Below are positions 17,683 to 28,763 of a stretch of DNA of 64,000 nucleotides, piece after piece. The DNA is from Mesorhizobium sp. M8A.F.Ca.ET.218.01.1.1 (lineage in GTDB: Bacteria > Pseudomonadota > Alphaproteobacteria > Rhizobiales > Rhizobiaceae). Below the pieces are notes generated by a model. The model was not told the origin of the DNA and did not search any database. It was given only the letters and a program-made list of their open reading frames with translations. The stretch spans positions 974,382 through 1,038,381 of the forward strand of contig NZ_SRUZ01000001.1 of the NCBI RefSeq assembly GCF_004791165.1. Direction: 5' to 3'. The stretch's first letter is position 1. Each line of letters starts with the position of its first letter. The translations under genes and the position numbers were made by a program.

Positions 17683-17890
17683 TTCCGGCGTCAACGGGAT
17701 GAATCACGACTGAAAGTTCGGTGTTCTTCGTCGCGGTGGCGGCGCTGGTGTTCGGGTCGATCGCCGGGTTCGGCGATATCCGCAGGCTGCTCTGCGCGAC
17801 GTCGTCGGACGGCAACTGATTGAGCCAGACGAAAACGGGAATTGCCCAACCAATGGCAAGGACCAGGAATGACAAGGTGAACGCGATCAC
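17600..17890 (-). CDS. Possible small single-pass membrane protein
   Basis: A 96-codon frame with a GTG start just after the VOC gene on the same strand. Residues 1-25 are a convincing hydrophobic segment (VIAFTLSFLVLAIGWAIPVFVW), followed by a short polar region. The C-terminal third overlaps the 3' end of the convergent FKBP gene and has poor composition, so only the first 60 codons or so look real. It may be a small hypothetical protein or a 3'-degraded gene. Confidence 0.35.
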   Translation of the reverse strand: MIAFTLSFLVLAIGWAIPVFVWLNQLPSDDVAQSSLRISPNPAIDPNTSAATATKNTELSVVIHPVDAGTTPPGRSRPVQRRTPGPFRPTDDCRLA

Positions 17891-17906
17891 CCGGCGTTGG
17901 GGCCCC

Positions 17907-18263
17907 TCATCGTGCTTGGGTGGCGCCGGGTGGCTCGGCCAGGGTGAGCTGATTGCCGTCCGGATCGCGAATATGCGCCACCCTGCCGAAATCGCCGGCT
18001 TTTTCTTTTCCCAGGGTCAGGCCCACGCGTTCCAGCGATGCACGGGCCTTGTCCATGTTTGGCACGACGATCGTGCACATGCTTGATCCAGCGTTGCTTT
18101 CATTGAGAAATATCTGGATGTTTGCGCCCGCGACGCCACGCCACTGGATCAGGCTGTCCATGGGACGGTCGTCCGGCCGGCGTTCGAACAGGAGTGTGTA
18201 AAAGCGCTCCGACGCTGCCATATTCGTCGTGGCCAGAGCGGCGTAAATACCTTGGATATCCAT
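17907..18263 (-). CDS. VOC (glyoxalase/bleomycin resistance-like) family protein
   Basis: A 118-residue single-module vicinal oxygen chelate protein. The beta-alpha-beta opening (GIYAALATTNMAASERFYTLLFERRPDD) and the closing GRVAHIRDPDGNQLTLAEP are typical of the superfamily. The ATG at 18263 starts the family-like region. The members cover dioxygenases, isomerases and resistance proteins, so no reaction can be assigned. Confidence 0.8.
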   Translation of the reverse strand: MDIQGIYAALATTNMAASERFYTLLFERRPDDRPMDSLIQWRGVAGANIQIFLNESNAGSSMCTIVVPNMDKARASLERVGLTLGKEKAGDFGRVAHIRDPDGNQLTLAEPPGATQAR

Positions 18264-18426
18264 CGTGTGCCTCAATCCTGATTGAAATCCGCCAACGCTT
18301 GAACATTGAGTGAGTTCCGCATTTGGCGCGATTTCGGCAGGTCTGGCGTCTCGGCGCTTCTGATAGCGCCATTTGATGAGCAGCGATGTTGAGCCATGCG
18401 GCCCTTTGCTATCGGCACCCGTGGTC

Positions 18427-19830
18427 TCAATGTCCGAACGCCAGCGACGGCGCGATGCGGTTGCGCCGCAGCCAGCGCGCCAGAAGCAGCGCCGCCACCA
18501 CGGCCAGCCCCGATGACAGGCCGATCCAGATGCCGACGCCGTGGAAGCCGAAATGGAAGGCGAGCAGCACGCCGAGCGGCAGGCCGACGCCCCAGTAGCC
18601 GATCGCGGCATAGATCATCGGCACCTTGGTGTCGTGCAGGCCGCGCAGCATGCCGGCGGCAACCGCCTGCGCGCCGTCGAAGACCTGGAACAGGGCGGCA
18701 AAGACCAGGAACGACACGGCAAGCGCGATCACCCTGGCATTGGCGGGATTGCCCAGGTCGATGAAGGCGCTGATCAGGAGATGCGGCCAAAGCACCATCA
18801 CCAGCCCCATCAGCGCCATGAACGAAACGCCGATGACGAAGGCGGTCCAGCCGGCACGCGACACGCCCTCGGGATTGCCGGCGCCATGCGCCAGTCCGAC
18901 CCGAACCGTCACCGCCTGGTTGAGGCCGAGCGGGACCATGAAGGAGATCGAGGCGATCTGGATGGCGATCGCGTGCGCGGCCAGCGAATCGGCGTCGATC
19001 AGGCCCATCAGCAGCGCCGCCGCGTTGAAGATCGTCACCTCGAAGGCGAGGATGCCGGCGATCGGCAGGCCGAGCCGCAGCAGGCCCTTGAAGCGCGGCC
19101 AGTCGGACCGCCAGAAGCGGCCGAACAGATGGTAGCGCCGGAACTTCTTCTCCCACATCACCACGACAGCCATGCCGACGAACATCAGCGTGCTGGACAG
19201 CGAGGTGGCAAGGCCCGAGCCGGCGATGCCCATCGCCGGAACACCCAGATTGCCGAACATGAACACCCAGTTCGCAAACACGTTGAAAGCCACGGCGACG
19301 AAGACGATGACCAGCGCCCAGCCCGGCCGCTCGAGCGCCGAGATGAACGAACGCAGCACGATGTAGCCGTAGAAGGGCAGCACCGCCCATTCGAGCCAGC
19401 GCAGATAGATGCCGGCCTGATGCGCCAGCGCGGGCTCCTGCCCCATCGCCAGCAGGATGGCCTCGCCGTGCCAGAGAACGAGCCAGATCGGGATCGAGAT
19501 CAGGATTGCCAGCCAGAGGCCCTGGCGCACGGTGCGGCGCAGGTCGCGCACGGAATGGCGGCGGCGGCCAAGCTCGGTGGCGATCATCGGCGAGGTCGCC
19601 AGCATCAGGCCGAGGCCGAAGATCAGCGGCATGAAATAGAGGTTGGCGCCAAGCGCGCCGCTGGCCAGCGTATCGGCACCGAGGCGCCCCATCATCATGA
19701 CGTCGGTCGCGGTCATCGCCGTCTGGCCGAGATTGGTCAGCACCATCGGCCAGGCCAGCGCCAGCGTCGCCCTGATTTCCTGGCGCCAAAGATTTTCCGG
19801 CGCGCGGGCGCCGGCTTCGATCGCGGACAT
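18427..19830 (-). CDS. MATE family multidrug efflux transporter (NorM-like)
   Basis: A 467-residue inner-membrane antiporter with 12 predicted helices in two halves. The N-terminal TLALAWPMVLTNLGQTAMTATDVMMMGRLG is the MATE signature, and the second half repeats the pattern from FKGLLRLGLPIAGILAFE. It would export cationic drugs or secondary metabolites in exchange for sodium or protons. It is divergent from the AraC regulator at 20074, but no direct link is visible. Confidence 0.9.
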   Translation of the reverse strand: MSAIEAGARAPENLWRQEIRATLALAWPMVLTNLGQTAMTATDVMMMGRLGADTLASGALGANLYFMPLIFGLGLMLATSPMIATELGRRRHSVRDLRRTVRQGLWLAILISIPIWLVLWHGEAILLAMGQEPALAHQAGIYLRWLEWAVLPFYGYIVLRSFISALERPGWALVIVFVAVAFNVFANWVFMFGNLGVPAMGIAGSGLATSLSSTLMFVGMAVVVMWEKKFRRYHLFGRFWRSDWPRFKGLLRLGLPIAGILAFEVTIFNAAALLMGLIDADSLAAHAIAIQIASISFMVPLGLNQAVTVRVGLAHGAGNPEGVSRAGWTAFVIGVSFMALMGLVMVLWPHLLISAFIDLGNPANARVIALAVSFLVFAALFQVFDGAQAVAAGMLRGLHDTKVPMIYAAIGYWGVGLPLGVLLAFHFGFHGVGIWIGLSSGLAVVAALLLARWLRRNRIAPSLAFGH

Positions 19831-20073
19831 TGTCCTGCTCTTTCAAGGTTGCGGCGCATCGGCAAAGAGCCGGAAGCCGCATTGCAAACGGCAAAACCTT
19901 CGGTTTCGCGGCGTTTGCGCCGTCTATTGAACGAAATGCGACATGAAGGCAAGGGAGGAGGCGCGTGAACAGATTGAGCCAGCGGCTTTGCCCGGCAGGC
20001 GTCGCCTCGTTCCCTTGCCGGCCGGGGGCTGCTACGGATTGGACATCGGCAACCGGCGAATGTGGGAGGCAGG

Positions 20074-20991
20074 ATGGCGTTCAGGCGCAGAAAGAACCCG
20101 GCCGCGATCCCGCGCACGGTGCCTTCCTTCGAGCATATCGTCACCGAGGCGAGCGACAGTTTCCTGTGGCGCCTCGACGACTATCCCTGGGAGCGCAATG
20201 TCTGGAATTTTCATCCGGAATACGAGATCCATCTGCTCAGGAAGTCCTCCGGCGTCGTGCTGGTCGGCGACCATATCGGCGAGTTCGGCCCGGGCTACCT
20301 GACCATCGTCGGCGGCGGCCTGCCGCATGACTGGGTCACCGCGGTGCAGCCGGACGAATTGATCGAGGGCCGTGACATCGTGCTGCAATTCGATCCCGAG
20401 CGGCTGCGCGGATCGGCGGGATTGTTGCCGGAACTGCGCGAACTGGAGCCGTTCCTGGAGCGGTCGCTGCGCGGCATCGTCTTCCACGGCCGAACCGCGC
20501 TTGAAGGCGCCGCGCTCATGGAGCGGATGGGCACGGTGCAGGGGCTCGCCCGCCTCTGCCTGTTCCTCGAACTGGTCGACCTGCTGGCCAGGACCGACGA
20601 ATACGAGCTGTTGTCGTCGCCGGATTTCTCGCCGGTTCTCGACGCCGCTTCGCTCGATATCATCCAGCGCACGCTGACCTATCTGTTCCAGCACTTCGCC
20701 GAGGATCTCAAACTGCCTGACATGGCCGATCTGGCCGGCATGACTGAAAGCACTTTCTCGCGCTTCTTCCAGAAGAACACCGGCAATTCGTTCAGCGACC
20801 ATCTTGCCAAGCTGAGGCTCTGGCAGGCCTGCAAGCTTCTGGCCGATACCGACGTCCCGATCACCGATATCTGTTTCCAGGTCGGCTACATGAACATCTC
20901 CAATTTCAACCGCGCCTTCCTGCGCAAGCACAAGATGACGCCGTCATCCTATCGCAAGCTGTCGCGACAGCGTCTGGCGATGCGCGCATAA
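20074..20991 (+). CDS. AraC-family transcriptional regulator
   Basis: A 305-residue regulator with an N-terminal cupin-like sugar-sensing domain (HPEYEIHLLRKSSGVVLVGDHIGEFGPGYL) and a C-terminal double helix-turn-helix. The second helix pair reads ITDICFQVGYMNISNFNRAFLRKHKMTPSSYRK. ATG 20074 follows GGAGGCAGG directly and is preferred to GTG 20062. It stands upstream of the polyol transport operon at 21233-26474 in the same direction and is its likely activator (inference). Confidence 0.88.
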   Translation: MAFRRRKNPAAIPRTVPSFEHIVTEASDSFLWRLDDYPWERNVWNFHPEYEIHLLRKSSGVVLVGDHIGEFGPGYLTIVGGGLPHDWVTAVQPDELIEGRDIVLQFDPERLRGSAGLLPELRELEPFLERSLRGIVFHGRTALEGAALMERMGTVQGLARLCLFLELVDLLARTDEYELLSSPDFSPVLDAASLDIIQRTLTYLFQHFAEDLKLPDMADLAGMTESTFSRFFQKNTGNSFSDHLAKLRLWQACKLLADTDVPITDICFQVGYMNISNFNRAFLRKHKMTPSSYRKLSRQRLAMRA

Positions 20992-21232
20992 GCGCTTCCT
21001 GAATCATCGTTTTGGACCAGATCGATACTCGTGTGACAGGCTCCCCATAAGGAGGCCGGCTTTTGCGTTGCACAATGCATAAAAGTACAGGTCTGCTGCA
21101 ACGGGGCTTCTAGCTTGGCCCATCGCAACCGCGCATTTTGGCGATGGGTGGCAAGTCGTTCGGGCGATGGTGAGGATCGCGTAACCCGAGGACCTGCGCT
21201 TCCCGCGACGTATTCCTGGAGGAGAAAAGATC

Positions 21233-22504
21233 ATGAAACCAGTTCGGCTCGCTGCCAGCCTCGGCGCAGCTTTCGTGCTTTCCGCTACCGTCTCAACCCT
21301 TGCCCTGGCGCAGGCGCCGGTCTGCTCGGCGCCGGTCAAGGTGCTGGCGCAGCCGCGTGACGGCCTGACGCTTCTGGAGGACTCCAAGGCCGAGTTCGAG
21401 AAGCTCTCCGGCGCGAGCTTCAAGATCGACTATCTGAACGAGAACGACCGGCGGGCGAAGTCGCGCGCGGACGCCTCCACGGTCGGCAACTACAACGTCT
21501 ACTATGTCGATGAAGCGAACGTGGCGCTGTTCGCCTCGTCGAAATGGATCGTGCCGCTGACCGATTATTATCCGGCTGATTATGACTATGCCGACTTCGA
21601 CCCCGGCCGCCAGAAGGTTGCCACCTATGACGGCAAGGTCTGGTTCGCGCCGCTGACCGGCGGCGGCGACCTGATGGTCTACCGCAAGGACGTGCTGGAG
21701 GCCGCCGGCATCCAGCCGCCGAAAACGCTGGACGAGCTGATCGCTGACGTGCCGAAACTGACCAACGCCGACAAGGGCATGTACGGCATCGCGCTGCGTG
21801 GCGCGCGCGGCTCGGGCGCCAATGTCTGGCGCTGGATGCCGTTCTTCAAGGCCTATGGCGGCAAATGGTTCGACGGCGACAAGCCGGCCTTCAATTCGGA
21901 CGCCGCCGTCAAGGCAACCGAGACCTATCTGAAACTGTTCAAGGATTCCGCTCCTGGCACGCAGACCGGCAGCTGGGATGAATCGACCGGCGCCTTCCTG
22001 TCGGGCCAGGTCGCGATCCTGGTCGAATCGACGCCGCTTTCGGGCATGGCGGTTGATCCGAAGACCTCGCAAGTGGTCGGCAAGATCGGCTTCCTGCCGC
22101 CACCCTCGCCGCTTCCCGGCGGCGGCTACGGCCATGGCCTCGCCATTGCTGCAAAAGCCAATGCCGACGACGCTTCGAAGAAATGCGCCGGCCTGTTCAT
22201 CGCCTGGGCAACGTCGAAGGAAAACGAGAAGCGCCGGCTCGACGCCCACCAGTTCGGTGAGCTGAACCGCACCAGCATCCTGTCCAGCAAGGAGTTCGCC
22301 GATATCTACGGCGCCGATCTCGGCCAGGCGCTGGCCGAAACCGGCAAGGTGACGGCTGTCAACTTCTGGCAGGACCCGCGCTGGCCTGATCTCGGCGACC
22401 GCTGGGGCATTATCCTCGAGGAGCTGATCGCCGGCACACGCACCGACGTCAAGGGCAGCCTCAACGAGCTCGAGGCCTATGCCAATGAGCTGGTGAAGAA
22501 ATAG
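21233..22504 (+). CDS. Sugar/polyol ABC transporter substrate-binding protein
   Basis: A 423-residue periplasmic family 1 binding protein with a clear Sec signal (hydrophobic 10-25, cleavage after LALAQA). Segments such as GKVWFAPLTGGGDLMVYRKDVLEAAGI and SWDESTGAFLSGQVAILVEST are typical of polyol and glycerol-3-phosphate type binders. A strong GGAGGAGAAAAG lies before the ATG. It is the first gene of an operon with two permeases, a dehydrogenase and an ATPase. Xylitol, arabitol or ribitol are plausible ligands from the dehydrogenase in the operon. Confidence 0.88.
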   Translation: MKPVRLAASLGAAFVLSATVSTLALAQAPVCSAPVKVLAQPRDGLTLLEDSKAEFEKLSGASFKIDYLNENDRRAKSRADASTVGNYNVYYVDEANVALFASSKWIVPLTDYYPADYDYADFDPGRQKVATYDGKVWFAPLTGGGDLMVYRKDVLEAAGIQPPKTLDELIADVPKLTNADKGMYGIALRGARGSGANVWRWMPFFKAYGGKWFDGDKPAFNSDAAVKATETYLKLFKDSAPGTQTGSWDESTGAFLSGQVAILVESTPLSGMAVDPKTSQVVGKIGFLPPPSPLPGGGYGHGLAIAAKANADDASKKCAGLFIAWATSKENEKRRLDAHQFGELNRTSILSSKEFADIYGADLGQALAETGKVTAVNFWQDPRWPDLGDRWGIILEELIAGTRTDVKGSLNELEAYANELVKK

Positions 22505-22647
22505 CCCCCTCCCTCTTGCGGCGCGCGGTCCCAAGCATTCCCGGAAAATGCCGGGACCTGTGCGTCGCAGGAGGGCCTGCCTTTCCCCCGAGCGCGCGAC
22601 GGTTCCGTCATGTCCAGATATCAGAGACACAGCAAGGCCTGAGACCA

Positions 22648-23514
22648 ATGCCTCGACGTTCATCCCTGCCGGTGACCTTTGTCGTGCCGACGCTGGTCAT
22701 TCTGCTGATCCTGTCGATGGTGCCGACGCTCTACGCGATCATCATCGCCTTGCAGAACCGCGAGCTGAGTTCGACGGCCTATTCCTGGGTCTGGTTCTCG
22801 AATTTTGTCGACCTGTTCTCCGACCGCCGCTTCCTCAACGCCGTCTGGGTATCGGTGAAGTGGGAGGTCGTCACCGTCGTCGCGACGATGGTGGTGGCCA
22901 TCGGGCTCGGCGTGCTGATGTTCGAGGTCGCCGCGCCGCGCCTGCGCAACCTCTACTGCCTGTTGTTCATCATTCCGGTGCTGTTGCCGCGCGTCTCGGC
23001 GGCCTTCGTGTGGAAATTCGCCTATCATCCGCTCTACGGCATCGCCACCTACCCCTATCGGCTGTTGACCGGCGGCCTGATCTTCGACCCGCTCTCCAAG
23101 CCGTCGACGGCGCTGTTCGCCGTCGCCTCGGTCGACGTCTGGCAATGGGGCCTGTTCTTCGCCGTCATCGTGCTGAAGCTGCTGGAGACCTTGCCGCCGC
23201 AGCCAATCGAGGCCGCAAGGCTCGACCATGCCAAACGCTGGCAGATCCACGCCTATGTGACCTTGCCGATGCTGAAGGCGCCGTTGATCAGCCTGATGTT
23301 CGTCAAGATGATCGAGTCGCTGCGCTCCTTCGACCTGATCTATGTGATGACCCGCGGCGGGCCGGGCGTGGCGACCGAAACGCTCGACATGTACGCCTTC
23401 TCGCAAGGCTTCATCGAATCCGGCAAGGTGTCCTATGCCTCGGCCATGGCGGTGCTGATGATGATCGCCACCGTCATCACCTTCACCATGCTGTGGAAGC
23501 GGGTGCAGGCATGA
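22648..23514 (+). CDS. Sugar/polyol ABC transporter permease (MalF/UgpA type)
   Basis: A 288-residue permease with about 6 helices. The EAA loop is PPQPIEAARLDHAKRWQIHAYVTLPML, followed by the RSFDLIYVMTRGGPGVATETLDMYAFSQGF segment characteristic of this subfamily. ATG 22648 gives a normal length; the frame stays open upstream without homology. It overlaps the next permease by four bases (ATGA). Confidence 0.88.
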   Translation: MPRRSSLPVTFVVPTLVILLILSMVPTLYAIIIALQNRELSSTAYSWVWFSNFVDLFSDRRFLNAVWVSVKWEVVTVVATMVVAIGLGVLMFEVAAPRLRNLYCLLFIIPVLLPRVSAAFVWKFAYHPLYGIATYPYRLLTGGLIFDPLSKPSTALFAVASVDVWQWGLFFAVIVLKLLETLPPQPIEAARLDHAKRWQIHAYVTLPMLKAPLISLMFVKMIESLRSFDLIYVMTRGGPGVATETLDMYAFSQGFIESGKVSYASAMAVLMMIATVITFTMLWKRVQA

Positions 23515-24323
23515 AGCCCGGCCGCATCGTCGCCAAGGCCGTCCTGGCCTTCGCCGGCTTCATCGCGGTGTTCCCGCTGCTGTGGACGGCGCTCAACTCG
23601 CTGAAGAACAGCGTCGACATCATCACCCGCGTGCCACGCCTGGTGTTTACGCCGACGCTTGCCAACATCAGCTACATCCTTGGCCGCGACAGCGTCATCA
23701 CCGGCCTCTACAATTCGGTCGTCGCTTGCGGCATAGCCGTGCTGATCGGCGTCGTGCTTGGCCTGCCCGCGGCGTACGCGGTGGCGCGCTATCCCAACCG
23801 CTGGGCCGGCGACATCCAGTTCTTCGTGCTGTCGCTGCGCTTCCTGCCGCCGGTGGCGGTGGCGATCCCGCTGATGGTGATCTGGCTGCAGCTCGGCCTC
23901 TACGACACTTTGCCGGCTTTGATCGTCACCTACTCGCTGCTCACCATCTCGGTCATCATGTGGCTCGCGATCCCCGCTTTCCAGGGCGTGCCGAAGGAGA
24001 TCGAGGAAGCCGCCTTCGTCGATGGCTACGGAGCCTACGAGGTGTTCTGGCGGATCGCGCTGCCGGTCGCGGCCCGCTCGCTGATCGGCGCGGTCGCCTT
24101 CAGCTTCGTGCTGGTCTGGAACGAATTCCTGATCGCGCTGATGCTGTCCAGCTCCAACGCAAAGACCTTGCCGATCGTCGCCTCCGAACTCTCCCAGCAA
24201 GGCATGAACGTGCCGTGGGGAATTCTCAACGCCTCGGTCGTGCTTTTGTCGCTGCCGCCGCTGCTTTTCCTCGGCGTTTTGAGCGGCTTTCTGAATTCCG
24301 TTTTCCGGCAAAAGAAGAATTGA
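23511..24323 (+). CDS. Sugar/polyol ABC transporter permease (MalG/UgpE type)
   Basis: A 270-residue partner permease with 6 helices. The EAA loop [23 protein letters not shown] and the following [11 protein letters not shown] are diagnostic of MalG-type permeases. It is translationally coupled to the preceding permease, and the dehydrogenase starts 16 bases after its stop. Confidence 0.88.
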   Translation: MKPGRIVAKAVLAFAGFIAVFPLLWTALNSLKNSVDIITRVPRLVFTPTLANISYILGRDSVITGLYNSVVACGIAVLIGVVLGLPAAYAVARYPNRWAGDIQFFVLSLRFLPPVAVAIPLMVIWLQLGLYDTLPALIVTYSLLTISVIMWLAIPAFQGVPKEIEEAAFVDGYGAYEVFWRIALPVAARSLIGAVAFSFVLVWNEFLIALMLSSSNAKTLPIVASELSQQGMNVPWGILNASVVLLSLPPLLFLGVLSGFLNSVFRQKKN

Positions 24324-24339
24324 AGTGAGGCTTACGTCG

Positions 24340-25386
24340 ATGCAGGCACTGGTGCTTGAGAAAAAAGGCGAACTGTCGTTGCGCGAGATCGCGCTGCCGC
24401 TCGACGTCGGACCAGACGATGTCAAGATCGCCATCCACACGGTCGGCGTCTGCGGCAGCGACGTGCACTATTACACGCATGGCGCCATCGGCAGCTATGT
24501 CGTGCGCGCGCCGATGGTGCTCGGCCACGAGGCCGCGGGCACAATCGTCGAGGTCGGCGCCAATGTCAGGAGTCTGAAGGTCGGCGACCGCGTCTGCATG
24601 GAGCCTGGCGTGCCGAACCTGTCGTCGCGCGCGACAAAGCTCGGCATCTACAATGTCGACCCTGACGTCACTTTCTGGGCGACCCCGCCGGTACACGGCA
24701 TTCTTGCTCCCTATGCCGTGCACCCGGCCGCTTTCACCTACAGGCTGCCGGACAATGTCTCCTTCGCCGAAGGCGCCATGGTCGAGCCCTTCGCCATCGG
24801 CATGCAGGCGGCAAGCCGTGCCCGCATCGTTCCGGGCGATGTCGCCGTCGTCGTCGGCTGCGGCCCGATCGGCATCATGATCGCGCTTGCCGCCCTTGCC
24901 GGCGGCTGCTCGAAAGTGCTGATTTCCGATTTTTCCGCGCCCAAGCTGAAGATCGCCGCGCAATATGCCGGCATCGTGCCGGTCAATATCGGCGAGCGGT
25001 CGCTGGTCGATGCCGTCGCCGCCGCGACCGACAAATGGGGCGCCGACATCGTCTTCGAGGCGAGCGGCAGCCCGAAGGCCTTCGCCGACCTGTTCGACGT
25101 CGTGCGGCCGGGCGGCGCGGTGGTGTTGGTCGGGCTTCCGGTCGAACCGGTGAGCCTCAACGTTCCGGCGGCGATCTCGAAGGAAGTGCGTATCGAGACG
25201 GTGTTCCGCTACGCCAACATCTTCGACCGCGCGCTGCAACTCATCGCCTCCGGCAAGGTCGATCTCAAGCCGCTGATCACCGGTACCTATGATTTCGCCG
25301 ACAGCATCAAGGCGTTCGAACGGGCCGCCGAAGGCAACCCGCAGGACGTCAAACTGCAAATCCTGCTTACCGGCGAAAAGGACTGA
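24340..25386 (+). CDS. Zinc-dependent polyol dehydrogenase (xylitol/sorbitol dehydrogenase family), structural zinc site lost
   Basis: A 348-residue medium-chain dehydrogenase that would oxidise a polyol with NAD. Catalytic zinc residues C38, H63 and E64 are present ([18 protein letters not shown]), and the Rossmann fold carries GCGPIG. The loop at 93-107, which normally holds four structural-zinc cysteines, reads [15 protein letters not shown] and has none. ATG 24340 is preferred, with GTGAGG 9 bases upstream; GTG 24325 is an alternative. It lies between transporter genes, so its substrate is probably the imported polyol. Confidence 0.87.
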   Translation: MQALVLEKKGELSLREIALPLDVGPDDVKIAIHTVGVCGSDVHYYTHGAIGSYVVRAPMVLGHEAAGTIVEVGANVRSLKVGDRVCMEPGVPNLSSRATKLGIYNVDPDVTFWATPPVHGILAPYAVHPAAFTYRLPDNVSFAEGAMVEPFAIGMQAASRARIVPGDVAVVVGCGPIGIMIALAALAGGCSKVLISDFSAPKLKIAAQYAGIVPVNIGERSLVDAVAAATDKWGADIVFEASGSPKAFADLFDVVRPGGAVVLVGLPVEPVSLNVPAAISKEVRIETVFRYANIFDRALQLIASGKVDLKPLITGTYDFADSIKAFERAAEGNPQDVKLQILLTGEKD

Positions 25387-25388
25387 CC

Positions 25389-26474
<1,086 letters not shown>

Positions 26475-26481
26475 GCAAAGC

Positions 26482-28068
26482 CTACCGGATCGCGTCAAGC
26501 GCCTGGCGTTGCCGGTGCATCTCCAGGAAGATCCGGTAGTCGCGATCGAAGCGGGCGCCGGCGGCCGGGTTGGCAGCACGCCTCTTGCCGCCCTGCTGCA
26601 TGGCAAGGCAGGCGGCGTTGAGGTCGGGAAACAGCCCGGCGGCGGTCGCGGCGACCATGCCGGTGCCGAGCAGCACCGCCTCGTCGGCCAGCGGTTCGAC
26701 CACCGTGCAGCCGGTGGCGTCGGCATAGAGCTCCATCAAGAGCGGGTTCTTGGTGTGGCCGCCGGTGACATGCAGCGTGTCGATCAGGTAGCCATTCTCG
26801 TTCAGCGCCTCCAGCACATGGCGCACGCCGAGCGCAATGCCGACGGCGGTGCGCCAGTAGAGCTTGCACAGGCTGTCGAAGGACGAATCCAGCGTCAGAC
26901 CGCTGACGACGCCGACCGCGTGCGGATCGGCGAGCGGCGAGCGGTTGCCATGGAAATCCGGCAGCACGTGCAGCCGGCCGGCAAGGCCCTCGCCCTCGGC
27001 GGCGCGCAGTTCGGCGACGCGCGCGGCGATCCTGGCATGCATGGCCGCGTTCGGCTCGCCGCCGGCGCCATGCCAGCGGATGATGTGGTCGAGCAGCGCC
27101 CCGGTTGCCGACTGGCCACCTTCCGACAGCCACAGCTTCGGAAGGGCGGCGCCGTAGTACGGGCCCCAGACGCCGGCGAAAGGCTGCGGGTCGGGCGACA
27201 TGGCCATCACGCAGCTCGATGTACCGGCGATCAGCGCCAGATGGCGGCCGATATTCTGGTCGTCGCCGGCGAAGCCGCCGAGCACGCCAAGCGCGCCGGC
27301 ATAGGCGTCGATAACGCCTGCGCCGACGCGGCAGTTTTCGGTCAGGCCGAGTTCTGCCGCTGCCCGCGCCGTCAGCGGGCCGATGTAGGCACCCACCGGG
27401 CTGGCCCGCTCCGGCAGATTGCCGTGGTCAAAAAGATCGTCGAGGCCGACGAGTTCGAAGAAATCGCGTTGCCACGCGGTTTCCTGGTGCGCCAGGTAGG
27501 TCCATTTGGCGGTCAGCGTGCATTGCGAGCGCGCCAGCGAGCCGGTCGCCTGCCAGGTCAGGTAATCAGTCAGGTCGAATAAATAGCCGGCTTCTTTCCA
27601 CGTGCCGGGCAGATTACGCTTCAGCCACATCAGCTTCGGCGTCGCCATCTCCGGCGACATGACGCCGCCGATATAATTTAGCACCTCGTGGCCGCTTGCG
27701 GTGCATTCGTCGGCCTCGGCGATGGCGCGATGGTCGAGCCAGACAATGGTGTCCCAGCGCTTGTCACCGGTGGTCGAAACACTGAGCTGGCCGCCTTGCC
27801 TGTCACGCACGACCAGCGAACAGGTGGCATCGAAGGAGATACCGGCGATATGCTCGGCGGCGACGCCTGCCTTTTCCCGCGCGGCACGCACGGCGGTGCA
27901 GACGGCGGACCAGATGTCGCGTGAATCATGCTCGGCATGATCGGGCTTCGGCTGATTCATGGCGATCGGCCGCTCGGCACGGCCGAGCAAGGCGCCACTG
28001 GCGTCGAGAATGCCCGCGCGAGCGCTCCCGGTGCCGACATCGACCGCGCAGACAAACTGTTTCGTCAA
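26482..28068 (-). CDS. FGGY-family pentulose kinase (D-ribulokinase-like)
   Basis: A 528-residue sugar kinase. The phosphate-1 motif AVDVGTGSARAGI opens the protein, WLDHRA lies near 118-123, and LIAGTSSCVMAMS plus LHVTGGHTKNPLLMELYAD are the second-domain motifs. It resembles the FGGY pentulose kinases (ribulokinase type) more than xylulokinase. The start is TTG 28068, overlapping the HAD stop as TTGA. It is last in the smo-type operon and would phosphorylate a ketose made by the dehydrogenases. Which ketose is uncertain. Confidence 0.82.
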   Translation of the reverse strand: MTKQFVCAVDVGTGSARAGILDASGALLGRAERPIAMNQPKPDHAEHDSRDIWSAVCTAVRAAREKAGVAAEHIAGISFDATCSLVVRDRQGGQLSVSTTGDKRWDTIVWLDHRAIAEADECTASGHEVLNYIGGVMSPEMATPKLMWLKRNLPGTWKEAGYLFDLTDYLTWQATGSLARSQCTLTAKWTYLAHQETAWQRDFFELVGLDDLFDHGNLPERASPVGAYIGPLTARAAAELGLTENCRVGAGVIDAYAGALGVLGGFAGDDQNIGRHLALIAGTSSCVMAMSPDPQPFAGVWGPYYGAALPKLWLSEGGQSATGALLDHIIRWHGAGGEPNAAMHARIAARVAELRAAEGEGLAGRLHVLPDFHGNRSPLADPHAVGVVSGLTLDSSFDSLCKLYWRTAVGIALGVRHVLEALNENGYLIDTLHVTGGHTKNPLLMELYADATGCTVVEPLADEAVLLGTGMVAATAAGLFPDLNAACLAMQQGGKRRAANPAAGARFDRDYRIFLEMHRQRQALDAIR

Positions 28069-28748
28069 GATGCTCTAACTCTCGCTCCCAGGCCTGCAAT
28101 CAGATCCGGCAATTGCAGCATGTCAGCGAATATAAAGTCCGGTTCGGTCGACGCAAGCCGCGCTTTCAATCCCGGATTGCCGGCGTGCGCGCCGCCGGTG
28201 AAGGCGAAGACGTGCATGCCGGCCGCGCGTGCCGCCGCGACGCCGGCGGGGCTGTCCTCGATGACCAGGCAGTTGCGCGGACGCGCCCGCATGCTGGCGG
28301 CAGCGTGGAGAAAAAGGTCCGGTGCCGGCTTTCCCCTGGCAACCATGGCGGCGCTGAACAGATGCGGCTCCATCAGCGTGAGCAGACCGGTGACGTCGAG
28401 CGCGTAACGAATCCGTTCCAGCGTACCGGAAGAGGCAACGCAATACGGCAGGCGGAGCTTCGGCAACATCTCCCTGACGCCGGCGATCGGCTTCAGCTCC
28501 TCGCGGAACTTTCGCATGAGGTCAACGCGCAGGGCGGTGAGATGCCGGTCGGTGATCTCCAGGCCGAAGTCGCGGCCGAGGATCTCGCGCACGCTCTTCA
28601 TGCTCTTGCCTAGGAAATGCTCGTAGGCGGCGTCTTCGCCTATGCTGCCACCGGCAAGTTCGATCATGCCGAGCAGCGCCGAGACGGAGAGCGCCTCGCT
28701 GTCGACCAGCACGCCGTCGCAGTCGAAGATGACCAGTTCAGGCGTCAT
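28065..28748 (-). CDS. HAD-family phosphatase (beta-phosphoglucomutase-like)
   Basis: A 227-residue haloacid dehalogenase-type hydrolase. The nucleophile motif is FDCDGVLVDSEAL (D9, D11). VASSGT is motif II, K near 160 in ARGKPAPDLFLHAA is motif III, and VIEDSPAGVAAARAAGM is motif IV. It lies between the mannitol dehydrogenase and the kinase in the smo-type operon, where it may dephosphorylate a sugar phosphate as a detoxifying or overflow step (inference). Confidence 0.85.
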   Translation of the reverse strand: MTPELVIFDCDGVLVDSEALSVSALLGMIELAGGSIGEDAAYEHFLGKSMKSVREILGRDFGLEITDRHLTALRVDLMRKFREELKPIAGVREMLPKLRLPYCVASSGTLERIRYALDVTGLLTLMEPHLFSAAMVARGKPAPDLFLHAAASMRARPRNCLVIEDSPAGVAAARAAGMHVFAFTGGAHAGNPGLKARLASTEPDFIFADMLQLPDLIAGLGARVRAS

Positions 28749-28763
28749 GGTGCCGGCTGGCTC

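Noticed and set aside
18541..19968. 475-codon open frame opposite the MATE exporter
   Set aside because: It is the antisense shadow of a high-GC gene. Its composition is rich in H, R, D and E without domains, while the minus strand has a clear MATE protein.
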